Positions 33,499-42,080 of a DNA stretch of 64,000 nucleotides are shown here, piece by piece. The stretch comes from an uncultured Sulfolobales archaeon (GTDB lineage Archaea; Thermoproteota; Thermoprotei_A; Sulfolobales; NBVN01). A program made the translations under genes and the position numbers. The notes under the pieces were generated by a model, which was given only the letters and a program-made list of their open reading frames with translations, searched no databases and was not told the DNA's origin. Numbering within the stretch: position 1 is the stretch's first letter; each line of letters starts with the position of its first letter. The DNA lies in NCBI GenBank assembly GCA_937949785.1, contig CALEDH010000001.1:1-64000 (forward strand), read 5' to 3'.

Positions 33499-34539
33499 GT
33501 GGTCCCTAAGATCGTGTCTTTAAGCCACGGTGGTGGGGGTAAGGATATGTGGAACCTAATCAATGAATTAATAGTTTCAAAGGTCCCCAACGGCTTTAGG
33601 AACACCTTAGGTGGAGTAGGCCTTGATTCATTAGACGATGGGGTAGCTGTTAAGGTAGGTGGTGAGTATGTAGTTATGACTATAGACTCATACACGGTAA
33701 AACCTCTAATCTTTCCAGGAGGTAATTTAGGTATTCTAGCTGCTTCAGGAACTATAAATGACTTACTGATGATGGGTGCTAGACCTATAGGTCTAGTAGA
33801 CGCTGTAGTTGTTGAGGAGGGCACTCAGGTAGACATGCTTGATATCCTAATTAAATCGTTAGTGAGTACTGCAATATCCGAAGGTGTGGCTATATTAGGA
33901 GGTGATTTTAAAGTCATGCCTAAAGGCACCCTTGACGGCATCATAATAACTACAGCCGGTATCGGAATAGCACGTAAATTAGTTGTTGATACTAACATAA
34001 CATCTGGAGATAAAATAGTCGTTACAGGTCCTATAGCTGAACATGGAGCAACTATAATAGCATCTCAACTAAATCTACTTAGCAACGTTAAAGAGCTGTC
34101 AAGCGATGTCAAACCACTAACTAAGTACTTACTACCTATACTGGATGCTTACGGTGAGTACATACATGCTGCTAGAGATCCTACCAGGGGCGGTTTAGCC
34201 TCAACATTAAATGAATGGGTAGTTAATAACGGATTCACAGCAGTAGTTGAGAGGGGTAAGATACCCATAAAGGATTCGGTGAAGAAGTTCTTAGATATGT
34301 TAGGGATAGACCCGCTTAACGTAGCTTCAGAAGGTGTTGCTGTATTAGCCGTAGATCCGGTAGTTGCCGACGATATCGTCAACGAACTTCATAGTTTAGG
34401 GCTTAGGGAAGCTTCAGTTATAGGGGAGATAGTCAAACCCTTCTCTGACCTAGTGAAGGGTAGAGTACTCGCTAAGACCGAAGTAGGTGGATTAACGTTT
34501 GTTGAGTCTCTAACCTCCCCAGTACCTAGGATTTGCTAA
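33499..34539 (+). CDS. hypE: Hydrogenase maturation protein HypE
   Basis: A 346-residue AIR-synthase-like ATPase. It has the N-terminal LSHGGGGKDM, DDGVAV and MTIDSY motifs, the internal DPTRGGLASTLNE, and the family's obligatory C-terminal PRIC tail, whose cysteine is carbamoylated and dehydrated to thiocyanate for the cyanide ligands of the NiFe site. It serves the Mvh hydrogenase encoded at 5-7.5 kb. The other hyp genes are not in the window. GTG start with GGGGGT upstream. The radical SAM gene lies 56 bases before it. Confidence 0.95.
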   Translation: MVPKIVSLSHGGGGKDMWNLINELIVSKVPNGFRNTLGGVGLDSLDDGVAVKVGGEYVVMTIDSYTVKPLIFPGGNLGILAASGTINDLLMMGARPIGLVDAVVVEEGTQVDMLDILIKSLVSTAISEGVAILGGDFKVMPKGTLDGIIITTAGIGIARKLVVDTNITSGDKIVVTGPIAEHGATIIASQLNLLSNVKELSSDVKPLTKYLLPILDAYGEYIHAARDPTRGGLASTLNEWVVNNGFTAVVERGKIPIKDSVKKFLDMLGIDPLNVASEGVAVLAVDPVVADDIVNELHSLGLREASVIGEIVKPFSDLVKGRVLAKTEVGGLTFVESLTSPVPRIC

Positions 34540-34583
34540 TAAGCTTTAATTCCTTACAATTATCTAATATAGTTTGTGAGTGT

Positions 34584-35462
34584 ATGGATGACTCGTTAAT
34601 CGGTATTGGAGCAGCTATCCTAGCTACTGTTTCATGGTCTTTAGCGCCTATAGCAATTAAGCAGGGAGTTAGGTCTGATACGAATTTAACTGCTGTGGCT
34701 GGTGTTAGGGCGTTGGTAGCGTTACTAGCCCTACTACCGTTAACTATCCCTAGGATAAACACTTATACGTTAAATTACTATGACATCGCATTAATACTAA
34801 CATCAGGTATTTTAGTAGGTGTCAGCGACCTCTTCTACATAGAAGCCATTAAAAAGTTAGGTAGTTGGAAAGCCATACTGATAGCGTATCAGTACATACT
34901 AATAGCTCAGATCCTAGCATTCATAATGCTTAACGAGGTGAAAGGTATCTACGCAACCATCTTCACACCGCTAGCACTCTTAGGTATCTACATCGCTTTA
35001 AAGGACGGTGAATCATCTAGTAGTACGCCAACCAACTTCTTAATCGCATACATACCAGCAGTTCTTTGGGGTTTTGGAACGGTCATAAGTCGGTATTTAA
35101 TTTCTGGTATTGATGCTGTGCTAATAGCTTCTCTGAGGTCCTTCTTCATATCGATCATATTCATTCCATTAGGTTTTAAACATCTACATGGTTTAAAAAA
35201 CGTTGGAAAACAAGGTCTTCTATATATGTTTATCTCCGGTTTCTTCACACATGTGAGTGGGTTTCTAATATTTCTCTACGCACTTAAGTTTGTAGGTACA
35301 TTCATATCAACTCTAGCGAATTCTATGGGTCCTCTGATAACTCAGCTCATATCTAAGAAGTTAAGCAATGAAGGGCTGAGTACAAGACATGTGGTTGGTA
35401 CATTAGTAACCACGATGTCCGTGGTATTAACCTTAGTGCTTAACGCTTTGAACCTAATTTAA
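34584..35462 (+). CDS. EamA/DMT-family transporter
   Basis: About 292 residues with ten hydrophobic segments arranged as two five-helix EamA repeats (GIGAAILATVSWSLAPIAIK at the start of the first; FLIAYIPAVLWGFGTVISRY at the start of the second). The family exports or imports small metabolites; the substrate cannot be told. The ATG at 34584 is preferred over a TTG 51 bases earlier because GTGAGTG precedes it and it begins right before the first helix. It follows hypE at 44 bases. Confidence 0.8.
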   Translation: MDDSLIGIGAAILATVSWSLAPIAIKQGVRSDTNLTAVAGVRALVALLALLPLTIPRINTYTLNYYDIALILTSGILVGVSDLFYIEAIKKLGSWKAILIAYQYILIAQILAFIMLNEVKGIYATIFTPLALLGIYIALKDGESSSSTPTNFLIAYIPAVLWGFGTVISRYLISGIDAVLIASLRSFFISIIFIPLGFKHLHGLKNVGKQGLLYMFISGFFTHVSGFLIFLYALKFVGTFISTLANSMGPLITQLISKKLSNEGLSTRHVVGTLVTTMSVVLTLVLNALNLI

Positions 35463-35512
35463 TGTAATTAACTCTTAATAGTTTAGTAGTTAAAATCTTT
35501 TAAGGTGTTTAG

Positions 35513-36190
35513 GTGAGTTTGGAGTTCACATTGGACCACGGGGTTAGGCTGCTAGGTATTTTCTCCTACTTCGGATTTGCAGGTAATGTTGTGGTGGAGA
35601 AGGATAGAGTTGACGTGAGAGAGCATGCGAAGAAGCTAGTTAGTAGTCTATTGAGTTCCTACAGCGTCGAAAGAGTTAAAGACTTACCTACGGTTAGGTC
35701 TTATAGAAACATTATGTGGAGGTTAGGGTTAGACCCAACTAAGATTAGGGTGAGCAGTGAGGCCTTATTTAGGAGAGTGCTTAAGAGCGGCTCATTCCCC
35801 AACATCAACAACGTTGTTGATTCATGCAATATAGCTAGTTTGGAGACGTTAGTACCTACTAGCATCTTCGATTTAAGTAAGATCGATGGATCGTTAGAAC
35901 TTCGTCACTCTAAGTTAGGTGAGAGGGTAGTAGATATTGACGGTAATGAAAGAGATCTTAAGGGGAACGAAGTAGTTCTAGCAGACTCTAACTCCATCCT
36001 ACACCTCTACCCACATAGAGATATGAAGAAAGCATCGGTAGATATGGATACGAAGGATGTGTTAGTAGTTGCCTACGGCGCTCCGGATATTCCCCACATG
36101 CTGGTTAGAAAGGCTGTTGAGATGACGTTTAAGTACCTATCAATGTTCTGTTATGCTAGGTATTTAAGTGAGATTTTTAAGGCTGAGTGA
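35513..36190 (+). CDS. B3/B4 tRNA-binding domain protein
   Basis: A 225-residue protein matching the B3/B4 domain of phenylalanyl-tRNA synthetase beta. It shows PTVRSYRNIMWRLGLDPTKIRVSSEAL (about 60-86), NINNVVDSCNIASLETLVP and DIDGNERDLKGNEVVLADSN. Free-standing forms are suspected of editing mischarged tRNA or amino acid derivatives. The GTG start has AAGGTG five bases upstream. It precedes moaD-moaE by 32 bases, but no functional link is evident. Confidence 0.8.
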   Translation: MSLEFTLDHGVRLLGIFSYFGFAGNVVVEKDRVDVREHAKKLVSSLLSSYSVERVKDLPTVRSYRNIMWRLGLDPTKIRVSSEALFRRVLKSGSFPNINNVVDSCNIASLETLVPTSIFDLSKIDGSLELRHSKLGERVVDIDGNERDLKGNEVVLADSNSILHLYPHRDMKKASVDMDTKDVLVVAYGAPDIPHMLVRKAVEMTFKYLSMFCYARYLSEIFKAE

Positions 36191-36222
36191 TCGTTAGTAA
36201 GTAGAGTTATGAGGTGGATGTA

Positions 36223-36939
36223 ATGAACGTTAAGGTGAGGTACTATGCTCTATTTAGAGAATTGGCAAAACGTTCTGATGAGATTATTTCCTTAAATGTA
36301 AATGGTTCGTTAAATGATGTGCTCACTGAGATATCCAGGAAATACCCAAAGCTTGGGAGCTACATAGACTCCGGGGCATACATAGTTCTACGCAACTCTC
36401 AGCCAGTATCAGATAGCGATTTAAAGGTAATCCTAAATGATGGCGATATAATAGATATAATGCCACCCCCTTCAGGTGGTTCTATAGAGGTAAGACTACT
36501 ACATGAGAATGATAGAGTCTCACTTGATGATATAGTTAAAGACGTTAAGAAGTTAAGTGGTAGTGAGGAATGCGGAGCTATAGCTATTTACGTAGGCTTT
36601 GTTAAAGGCGTTGTTGAAGGGGTTAAGGTCCACGAACTAACATATGAAGTTAATGAGGAATTCACCTTAAGAACCTTAAATAAAATCCTCCAGGAAGTAA
36701 TAGCTAGGAATAACAGGATAATTGCTGCTAAGATCTTCCATAAAGTAGGTAGTTATAAGCAGGGAGACGATGTCCTCTACGTAGTTGTAACAGGCATAGG
36801 TAGACGTGACGTCATACCAGCGCTAAGTGAGATTATTGAGAGGGTTAAGCATGAAACAGGGATATGGAAGCTTGAAAAAAGATATGACGGCTATTACTGG
36901 GTATTAGGCGACGGTATAAGGGTTAGGAGTGAGGGTTAG
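36223..36939 (+). CDS. MoaD-MoaE fusion, molybdopterin synthase
   Basis: A 238-residue fusion. Residues 1-86 are a ubiquitin-like MoaD (KVRYYALFRELAKRSDE, then IDIMPPPSGG). Residues 87-238 are MoaE, with KLSGSEECGAIAIYVGFVKG and the GRRDVIPAL and DGYYWV motifs. Together they convert cyclic pyranopterin monophosphate to molybdopterin, here for tungsten or molybdenum enzymes such as the aldehyde oxidoreductase at 47.3 kb. MoaD needs a free C-terminal Gly-Gly to carry sulfur, but this Gly-Gly (85-86) is internal, so proteolytic release is probable. The ATG at 36223 follows GAGGTGGATGTA. Confidence 0.9.
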   Translation: MNVKVRYYALFRELAKRSDEIISLNVNGSLNDVLTEISRKYPKLGSYIDSGAYIVLRNSQPVSDSDLKVILNDGDIIDIMPPPSGGSIEVRLLHENDRVSLDDIVKDVKKLSGSEECGAIAIYVGFVKGVVEGVKVHELTYEVNEEFTLRTLNKILQEVIARNNRIIAAKIFHKVGSYKQGDDVLYVVVTGIGRRDVIPALSEIIERVKHETGIWKLEKRYDGYYWVLGDGIRVRSEG

Positions 36940-37001
36940 AGCAAAACACCTTCAGATCTTTAAATTTATTTTTAATAGTTATAAAAGCTTTGGAGTAAGC
37001 G

Positions 37002-37895
37002 ATGATTTTAAATGCTTGGGATGGATACTCACTTAGGCTAACATTATACCCGTCCTTCACGCTATCACTACTTAAGAATGTGGGTAATAACTATGTAAAA
37101 AATTTAGGTTTATGTAATGGGTTAGAACTTAGTGAGCACTTAAAAGGTGTTAAAATCCGCTATAGTTGCTGTGACTTAGATTACGTAAGGGAGTTATGCG
37201 GACTTACCGAAGATCCTTTAAGCTTAATAGGCCATGTAGATCCTAAATTCCACGACCTATATTACTACTTAAGCGCTCAGTGGAGAGGTGTTGGCCTGTC
37301 AACAGCTAGTAAGGACTTTGACTACATATTCGTAGCGGTATTTCTGTCTAAGAGGACCTCATACCATAAAAACGTATTATACTGGATGGATCGTCTTTTC
37401 AGACTGGTTAGCAACGTAGATGATATACTTAATATAGATGTGTCTGAAATCATTAAATCACCTCAGATTAAGGAGTTAAATGCTGTTTTAGCGAACTATA
37501 CCAGTAACGTTAGGCCTCACATTGTTAAAGGTAATGTAGGTGCTGCTAGACATACCCTACTGGAAATTAAGGGTGTAGGTCCTAAGGTAACCTATGCTTA
37601 CTTACTACATGCGATGAGGCTCACTGACATAGCACCAGCTGATACTCATCTAACATACTTTACTAGTAACGTATTAGGGTTAAATGGACATCAACCCGAT
37701 AAGAAATTATGTTTAAAATATGGGTGTGAGATTTGTACTTACGAATGTATCGTGGGGAGTTTGAGGAGGTTTTTCGGGAAAACCCTAGGCTATATGCAGA
37801 CCATAACATACGTACATGTGAAGACGTTATGTAAGAAAGGTAGGTGCCATAACTGCATTTTAAGAAGGTATAAGTTATGTAACTTACACGCATGA
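37002..37895 (+). CDS. HhH-GPD DNA glycosylase with cysteine-rich tail
   Basis: A 297-residue protein. The helix-hairpin-helix motif EIKGVGPKVTYAYLLHAM (about 191-208) carries the catalytic lysine (GPK) and is followed by APADTHL with the conserved aspartate, as in OGG1-type bifunctional glycosylases. The C-terminus has two cysteine groups, CLKYGCEICTYEC and CKKGRCHNCILRRYKLC, spaced differently from the endonuclease III [4Fe-4S] loop (C-X6-C-X2-C-X5-C). They may bind an Fe-S cluster or zinc. It probably removes oxidised bases; the exact lesion is unknown. Confidence 0.75.
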   Translation: MILNAWDGYSLRLTLYPSFTLSLLKNVGNNYVKNLGLCNGLELSEHLKGVKIRYSCCDLDYVRELCGLTEDPLSLIGHVDPKFHDLYYYLSAQWRGVGLSTASKDFDYIFVAVFLSKRTSYHKNVLYWMDRLFRLVSNVDDILNIDVSEIIKSPQIKELNAVLANYTSNVRPHIVKGNVGAARHTLLEIKGVGPKVTYAYLLHAMRLTDIAPADTHLTYFTSNVLGLNGHQPDKKLCLKYGCEICTYECIVGSLRRFFGKTLGYMQTITYVHVKTLCKKGRCHNCILRRYKLCNLHA

Positions 37896-37956
37896 ACTAC
37901 TTAGCTCCGAACTCCTACCTAACGTTTTTTATAGTGTGCTAATTTTAGGGGTACTG

Positions 37957-38220
37957 GTGAGTATAGCAGATTTCGTTAGGGACCTAACAGTTCAGGTAGT
38001 CACTATTTCCTGGTTTATCTTCTTATTAGCTTGGTTTGTTGGTTGGGCGTTGAAAGGTTCGCCAGTACCTTTTTATAGGTTAAAGAGGACGGGGCAATCA
38101 TTGATTGAGGATGCCGTCATAGCCGCTTTTTGGCTGGCCTTAGGCAGTTCGATTTTCTCACTGATCTCCTATATAACTTCTAATGTTGCACAGCCAATGC
38201 CTCCACCACCTCAGCCGTAG
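37957..38220 (+). CDS. Small two-helix membrane protein, CedA1-like
   Basis: An 87-residue protein with two membrane helices (about 11-33, VVTISWFIFLLAWFVGWALKG, and 52-76) joined by a basic loop (PFYRLKRTGQ) and a proline-rich tail (PMPPPPQP). Size, topology and position directly before a large polytopic membrane gene match CedA1, the pilin-like subunit of the crenarchaeal Ced DNA importer. The GTG at 37957 follows GGGGT and a TTTTTTATAG box; an earlier GTG at 37936 is less likely. The assignment rests on architecture rather than a strong motif. Confidence 0.55.
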   Translation: MSIADFVRDLTVQVVTISWFIFLLAWFVGWALKGSPVPFYRLKRTGQSLIEDAVIAAFWLALGSSIFSLISYITSNVAQPMPPPPQP

Positions 38221-38232
38221 TGAGGTATTTAG

Positions 38233-39615
38233 ATGGGTAATGACGACTTATTACTAATAGCTTTTAACCTAGCATTACTGACCTATAACTTAGGTATAGT
38301 GTTATATTCGTTACCCATCCCATTAAGGTCTATTAAGAAGTGGGGAATTAGCCTAGTAATTGACGGTATTTCAACATCGATATTGATCTCATGCTTCACG
38401 TTAATATTAAGCCTAATAACTTTCCTGCAAGGCTTACTGGGTGCTGATTGGGGTAACTACTTCACATGGATAGGGGGTAGAATAACACTAATTTTCTCAT
38501 CATTCTCAGTACTGACTTACATATCAAGCCTGTTAAAGTATCCCTACACACCCTTCCTCTTATCACCTATTAACGTAGTACTTGGTTATCTATCAACGAC
38601 TCTCTCAGCCCTTAGGTTATTAATGTTCCTAGGCTCATTTATATTAAATTATTATAAGTATCTAATATTACTTGGCATCATACTCTACTCACTACCTATG
38701 CGTGTAGGTAAGAACGCGGGAGCGTATCTAATTGCTATGTCATTAGTCCTATACGTAGGGCTTCCCTTAATGCCGGCCTTCGTAGAAGGCTTTCAAACAT
38801 CTGTTAGCGGTATGGGGGTAGGGTTAGAAAACCCTGAAATTTCCGGGTACGTCATAGATATTTCAGGGGGGTTGGTCCCCTACGCAGTACTTAATCTATA
38901 TGAAAACGGTGAGTTGAAGGGGGCGATACTAGTAAGTGATTCAGGAAAGTATAACTTAGGGAGTGGATATGACCTACTCCCTAAGAAATTTAACTATAGT
39001 GTGGAATTAGAGCTCTACGGATTTTCCTTCATTACGGTGCCTAACACCATTAGTAGTGAGGTCTGCAGCCCCGCACAGAGCTGCGCTTTAAATCTAACTG
39101 TTCCAGGCATCATAACAGCAGCATACGGTAAGTTGTTAATACTAATGCCAAATAATGCTGTAGTCAGTAATTTCGAGTTGAGAGATGGTGAGGTAAGCCT
39201 AACTTTGATCAGCGATTCTAACCACTCAGAACTTAGACTCATATCGGTATACCCCGAAAGCACTAATATTAGGTCTTTAACCGTTAACGATGAAGACGTT
39301 AGCTGTTATGTAAGTAGTAGGTTTAACTGGTATGGAGTTCAAGTAAGCATATGTGAGGTATTAGTAAGCGGTACTGCAGCACGTGTTAAAGTGATCTATG
39401 AGTCACTATATAATGTGAGGCCAACAATTAATGAGAGGAGAATTATAGCGGTAGATGATATGAGCGCTATGTTGATGAACGCCATCTCCTTAGGGATAGC
39501 ATTCATATTCTCCTTAGTTTTCCTCCCATCACTCTATATGACCTTACTACTATCCATGTCTGCATCAGTAGCTAAGTTTTTAGGTGGTAGAGGATTACCG
39601 ATAAAGATATCTTAG
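38233..39615 (+). CDS. Polytopic membrane protein with Ig-like insert, CedA-like
   Basis: A 460-residue membrane protein. About six hydrophobic helices fill the first 200 residues, then an extracytoplasmic beta-rich domain starts near ISGYVIDISGGLVPYAVL (about 200-217, resembling a carboxypeptidase regulatory-like repeat) and extends to about 405. A final helix (LGIAFIFSLVFLPSLYMTLLL) follows. It begins 12 bases after the CedA1-like gene and is followed by a third small membrane gene. This is the layout of the Ced DNA-import locus (CedA1, CedA, CedA2), though CedA proteins usually lack such a large outer domain. CedB is not in the window. Confidence 0.5.
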   Translation: MGNDDLLLIAFNLALLTYNLGIVLYSLPIPLRSIKKWGISLVIDGISTSILISCFTLILSLITFLQGLLGADWGNYFTWIGGRITLIFSSFSVLTYISSLLKYPYTPFLLSPINVVLGYLSTTLSALRLLMFLGSFILNYYKYLILLGIILYSLPMRVGKNAGAYLIAMSLVLYVGLPLMPAFVEGFQTSVSGMGVGLENPEISGYVIDISGGLVPYAVLNLYENGELKGAILVSDSGKYNLGSGYDLLPKKFNYSVELELYGFSFITVPNTISSEVCSPAQSCALNLTVPGIITAAYGKLLILMPNNAVVSNFELRDGEVSLTLISDSNHSELRLISVYPESTNIRSLTVNDEDVSCYVSSRFNWYGVQVSICEVLVSGTAARVKVIYESLYNVRPTINERRIIAVDDMSAMLMNAISLGIAFIFSLVFLPSLYMTLLLSMSASVAKFLGGRGLPIKIS

Positions 39616-39625
39616 ATGATCTGCT

Positions 39626-39775
39626 GTGAATTCACGCATACCTTATCTAGCACTCATCTTAGGTATTATGTTAATATTAACTACTTCTACGTCGCACACA
39701 GTTAGAATCTTAACGATATCTGTTTTAATTATAACGTTAGTATGTGAATTCTTAAGAAATAAGCCTAAGAGATAA
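39626..39775 (+). CDS. Very small two-helix membrane protein, possible CedA2
   Basis: A 49-residue frame from a GTG: two hydrophobic segments (YLALILGIMLILTT, then ILTISVLIITLVCEFL) and a basic tail (RNKPKR). It begins 10 bases after the CedA-like gene ends, so it is probably in the same transcript. Its size and topology suit CedA2. The ribosome binding site is weak (GATGAT about 8 bases before), so confidence is moderate. Confidence 0.45.
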   Translation: MNSRIPYLALILGIMLILTTSTSHTVRILTISVLIITLVCEFLRNKPKR

Positions 39776-39790
39776 TCATAACTCCGACTC

Positions 39791-40033
39791 CTACTTAAAT
39801 TCTAGAACATCTACCTTATACCAAATAGTTTTATCACCGATAAATTTCTCAACATCCTCCTTAACATTACCCTCAACTTCTATGAAGTAAAGCTCTTTAA
39901 CCACCTTACTCCTACCGGTGGTGAGGACCTTATACCTCGACGATATTACCCCACATATCTCATTAGCTAGCATATCATCGTATACCATATACAGAATTGA
40001 TGTCTTTACATAGCCCTTATGTCCGGGAATCAT
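39791..40033 (-). CDS. Small protein of unknown function
   Basis: An 80-residue soluble protein, with alternating strands and helices (KTSILYMVYDDMLANEICGVI, then VVKELYFIEVEG and KTIWYKVDVLEF) that could form a ferredoxin-like or ACT-like fold. I do not recognise the family. GGTGTCTTA directly before the ATG supports it as a real gene. It converges with the Ced-like locus and is separated by 133 bases from the GTPase gene upstream. Confidence 0.6.
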   Translation of the reverse strand: MIPGHKGYVKTSILYMVYDDMLANEICGVISSRYKVLTTGRSKVVKELYFIEVEGNVKEDVEKFIGDKTIWYKVDVLEFK

Positions 40034-40166
40034 TAAGACACCTGACCCCAGTACTCATTAACTTTCTACTATATTAATTTTAAATTCACTTCAAACTTGT
40101 TTCTAAGGACGTTTAAATCGATGCTACCTAACTAGTTTACCTAATACGTAGTTACGTAAGTAAGAC

Positions 40167-41177
40167 TTATGATGTGTTAACACGTTTTAAAATATCATTA
40201 ATTACTTCTTGCAGCCCTATCCCATGTAGAGCACTCACAGAGTATAGTGGTAATTCACCAACGTTACGGAATATCAGTTCTTTAACATACTTGATTTTCT
40301 CAGGGCTAACGCTATCTATCTTATTGATAAGGACTACCACTTTATTAATTCCGAATTCGTTAATTATGTTTGAAAGTAGTTTTAGCTGGCTTTGTAAGCT
40401 GTAGTAGGTTTCTAGAGCGTCTATTAGGAAGAAAACTAAATCTGCTAAATACTTTATTGCCACGTAAGCCTTCTGCTCAATAGTATTTAACTCATTAAAT
40501 GGTCTGTCGAGGATTCCTGGAGTATCAACGATTTGAAGTTTAACTTCCCCTACCACGATATGCCCTAAGATAACGTCCTTAGTTGTAAACGGGAACTGCG
40601 ATACTTTAGGTTTTGCTGAAGAAATCCTACCGACTAGTGTTGACTTACCTGTTTGAGGCATACCAGCAACCACTATGGTTGGAAGGTCCTCAAAGCATGG
40701 CATCTTCGAGAGTACTATTACTGCCTCCCTCACCTTACTTAATTCCTCATCAGATCTCCTAATAACTGATAATACCCTGCCAACATACTCCCTAAACAGT
40801 GCCTTAGCCTCTTTAACGTCTGATGAGTACTTTACCTTAACCCTGTACTGATCGGATAACTTATCAATGATTCTTAACCTCCTACGTAACTTATTAACAC
40901 GTTCAACGTAGTTATCAATTCCTGCTATCTTAATCACCTCTAGGTAGAATTCCTCCATAGGTAGTTTAGACAGTTTCTCTAAATTATTTAGGTAGACCCT
41001 CCTCAGGTAACTATAAATACCATCGATCTTAGCCATATATATGAATGCGTACTTCCTTCTCACACCTTTAGATATCCTCACATTGGAAGATGATATCTTA
41101 AGAACGTGTTCTCTAACGTGTTCAAAACCATATATGCTTACATTTCTCACTTTTTCTGGGATACATTCCTCCTCCAA
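40167..41177 (-). CDS. NOG1-like GTPase
   Basis: A 336-residue protein. A helical N-terminal region (to about 165) is followed by a GTPase domain with G1 GMPQTGKS (about 180-187), G2/G3 FPFTTKDV and DTPGILDRP, and G4 NKID (about 290-293). This is the NOG1 order and spacing; NOG1 acts in large ribosomal subunit assembly. The start is a TTG at 41177 (GGTG seven bases before), overlapping the UPF0248 gene by 31 bases; a GTG eleven codons later is an alternative. The two genes are probably one transcript. Confidence 0.82.
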   Translation of the reverse strand: MEEECIPEKVRNVSIYGFEHVREHVLKISSSNVRISKGVRRKYAFIYMAKIDGIYSYLRRVYLNNLEKLSKLPMEEFYLEVIKIAGIDNYVERVNKLRRRLRIIDKLSDQYRVKVKYSSDVKEAKALFREYVGRVLSVIRRSDEELSKVREAVIVLSKMPCFEDLPTIVVAGMPQTGKSTLVGRISSAKPKVSQFPFTTKDVILGHIVVGEVKLQIVDTPGILDRPFNELNTIEQKAYVAIKYLADLVFFLIDALETYYSLQSQLKLLSNIINEFGINKVVVLINKIDSVSPEKIKYVKELIFRNVGELPLYSVSALHGIGLQEVINDILKRVNTS

Positions 41178-41401
41178 ACAACTTCACCGTCCTTTAGAAT
41201 AGCCACTACTCTGTGAAACGGTATCACAGCATCCCCTAAAACCAACCTATCGCTTAAGATCTGAACATCGTCGCTTAAACGGTATTCCTTCAAACCACTC
41301 TCGCTTAATCTATCAATAACTAATACTGAGTACCTGTGACGTTCAGAGCTTTCCCGCCAATACACCTTATTCAATTCATTCCTGATAGTGTTAGTCCTCA
41401 A
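41147..41401 (-). CDS. UPF0248 / DUF504 family protein
   Basis: An 84-residue protein with RNELNKVYW near the N-terminus, YSVLVIDR in the middle and IPFHRVVAILKDGEVVWRR at the C-terminus, the UPF0248 pattern. It may fold like an RNA-binding domain, but its role is unknown. The TTG start lies just after GGTAGTAG. It overlaps the GTPase gene downstream and is divergent from psmB (73 bases between starts). Confidence 0.8.
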   Translation of the reverse strand: MRTNTIRNELNKVYWRESSERHRYSVLVIDRLSESGLKEYRLSDDVQILSDRLVLGDAVIPFHRVVAILKDGEVVWRRNVSQKK

Positions 41402-41474
41402 CTACTACCATCCTACCTAACTACGTTGTTAAACCTTATATTCCTGAAAAACATGATTACTTGGTTGGTAGTAG

Positions 41475-42080
41475 ATGGCGTATAGGGAGATAGGAACTGG
41501 CGCTACTGCAGTAGGCATAAAAGTTAGTGATGGTGTTGTCTTAGCAGCTGAGAAGAGAGTAGCGTATGGTAGCTACGTACTGAGTAGAGTTGGTAAGAAG
41601 GTTTTTATTATTAAGAATAGGTTTGGGTTAGCATGTGCTGGTTTGTTTGCAGACATCCAAACCCTAGGTAGGCTGATGGGTGTTGAGATACATAGGTATG
41701 AGTTAGAGGCGTCTAGGACTATGAATGTTAGGACAGCAGCTAAGTTACTCTCCTTCATACTCTATCAGTATAAGTACATGCCCTTCCTCTCTGAAATAAT
41801 CTTCGGCGGTATTGATAATGAGGGGCCCCATATTTTCATCATGGATCCCTTAGGCTCACTTATAGAGGATGACTACGCTGCCGTAGGTACTGGTGCACCA
41901 ATAGCTATTGGCGTCATAGAAAGTGAGTATAGGAGTGGACTAAGCTTAGAGACTGCTGAGAGCCTAGCTGTTAAGGCCGTTAAAGCTGCTATCTCTAGGG
42001 ATGCAGTATCGGGTGATGGCGTAGACATCGCGGTTATAGGTATGGGTAAGTCCTACGAGAAGTTCTACCAGGTAGTTTAA
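41475..42080 (+). CDS. psmB: Proteasome beta subunit, PsmB1 type, lacking the catalytic threonine
   Basis: A 201-residue 20S proteasome beta subunit: [43 protein letters not shown] and [11 protein letters not shown]. Active subunits are cut before a TTTVG motif to expose Thr1. Here the region reads GATAVGIKV, so the Thr1 position is Ala. This matches the Sulfolobus PsmB1 subunit (PATAIGLKV), which assembles with an active PsmB2 to tune the ring. It is the first gene of a plus-strand run with endonuclease V, RibK, a zinc-ribbon protein and signal peptidase. ATG start after GGTAGTAG. Confidence 0.92.
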   Translation: MAYREIGTGATAVGIKVSDGVVLAAEKRVAYGSYVLSRVGKKVFIIKNRFGLACAGLFADIQTLGRLMGVEIHRYELEASRTMNVRTAAKLLSFILYQYKYMPFLSEIIFGGIDNEGPHIFIMDPLGSLIEDDYAAVGTGAPIAIGVIESEYRSGLSLETAESLAVKAVKAAISRDAVSGDGVDIAVIGMGKSYEKFYQVV

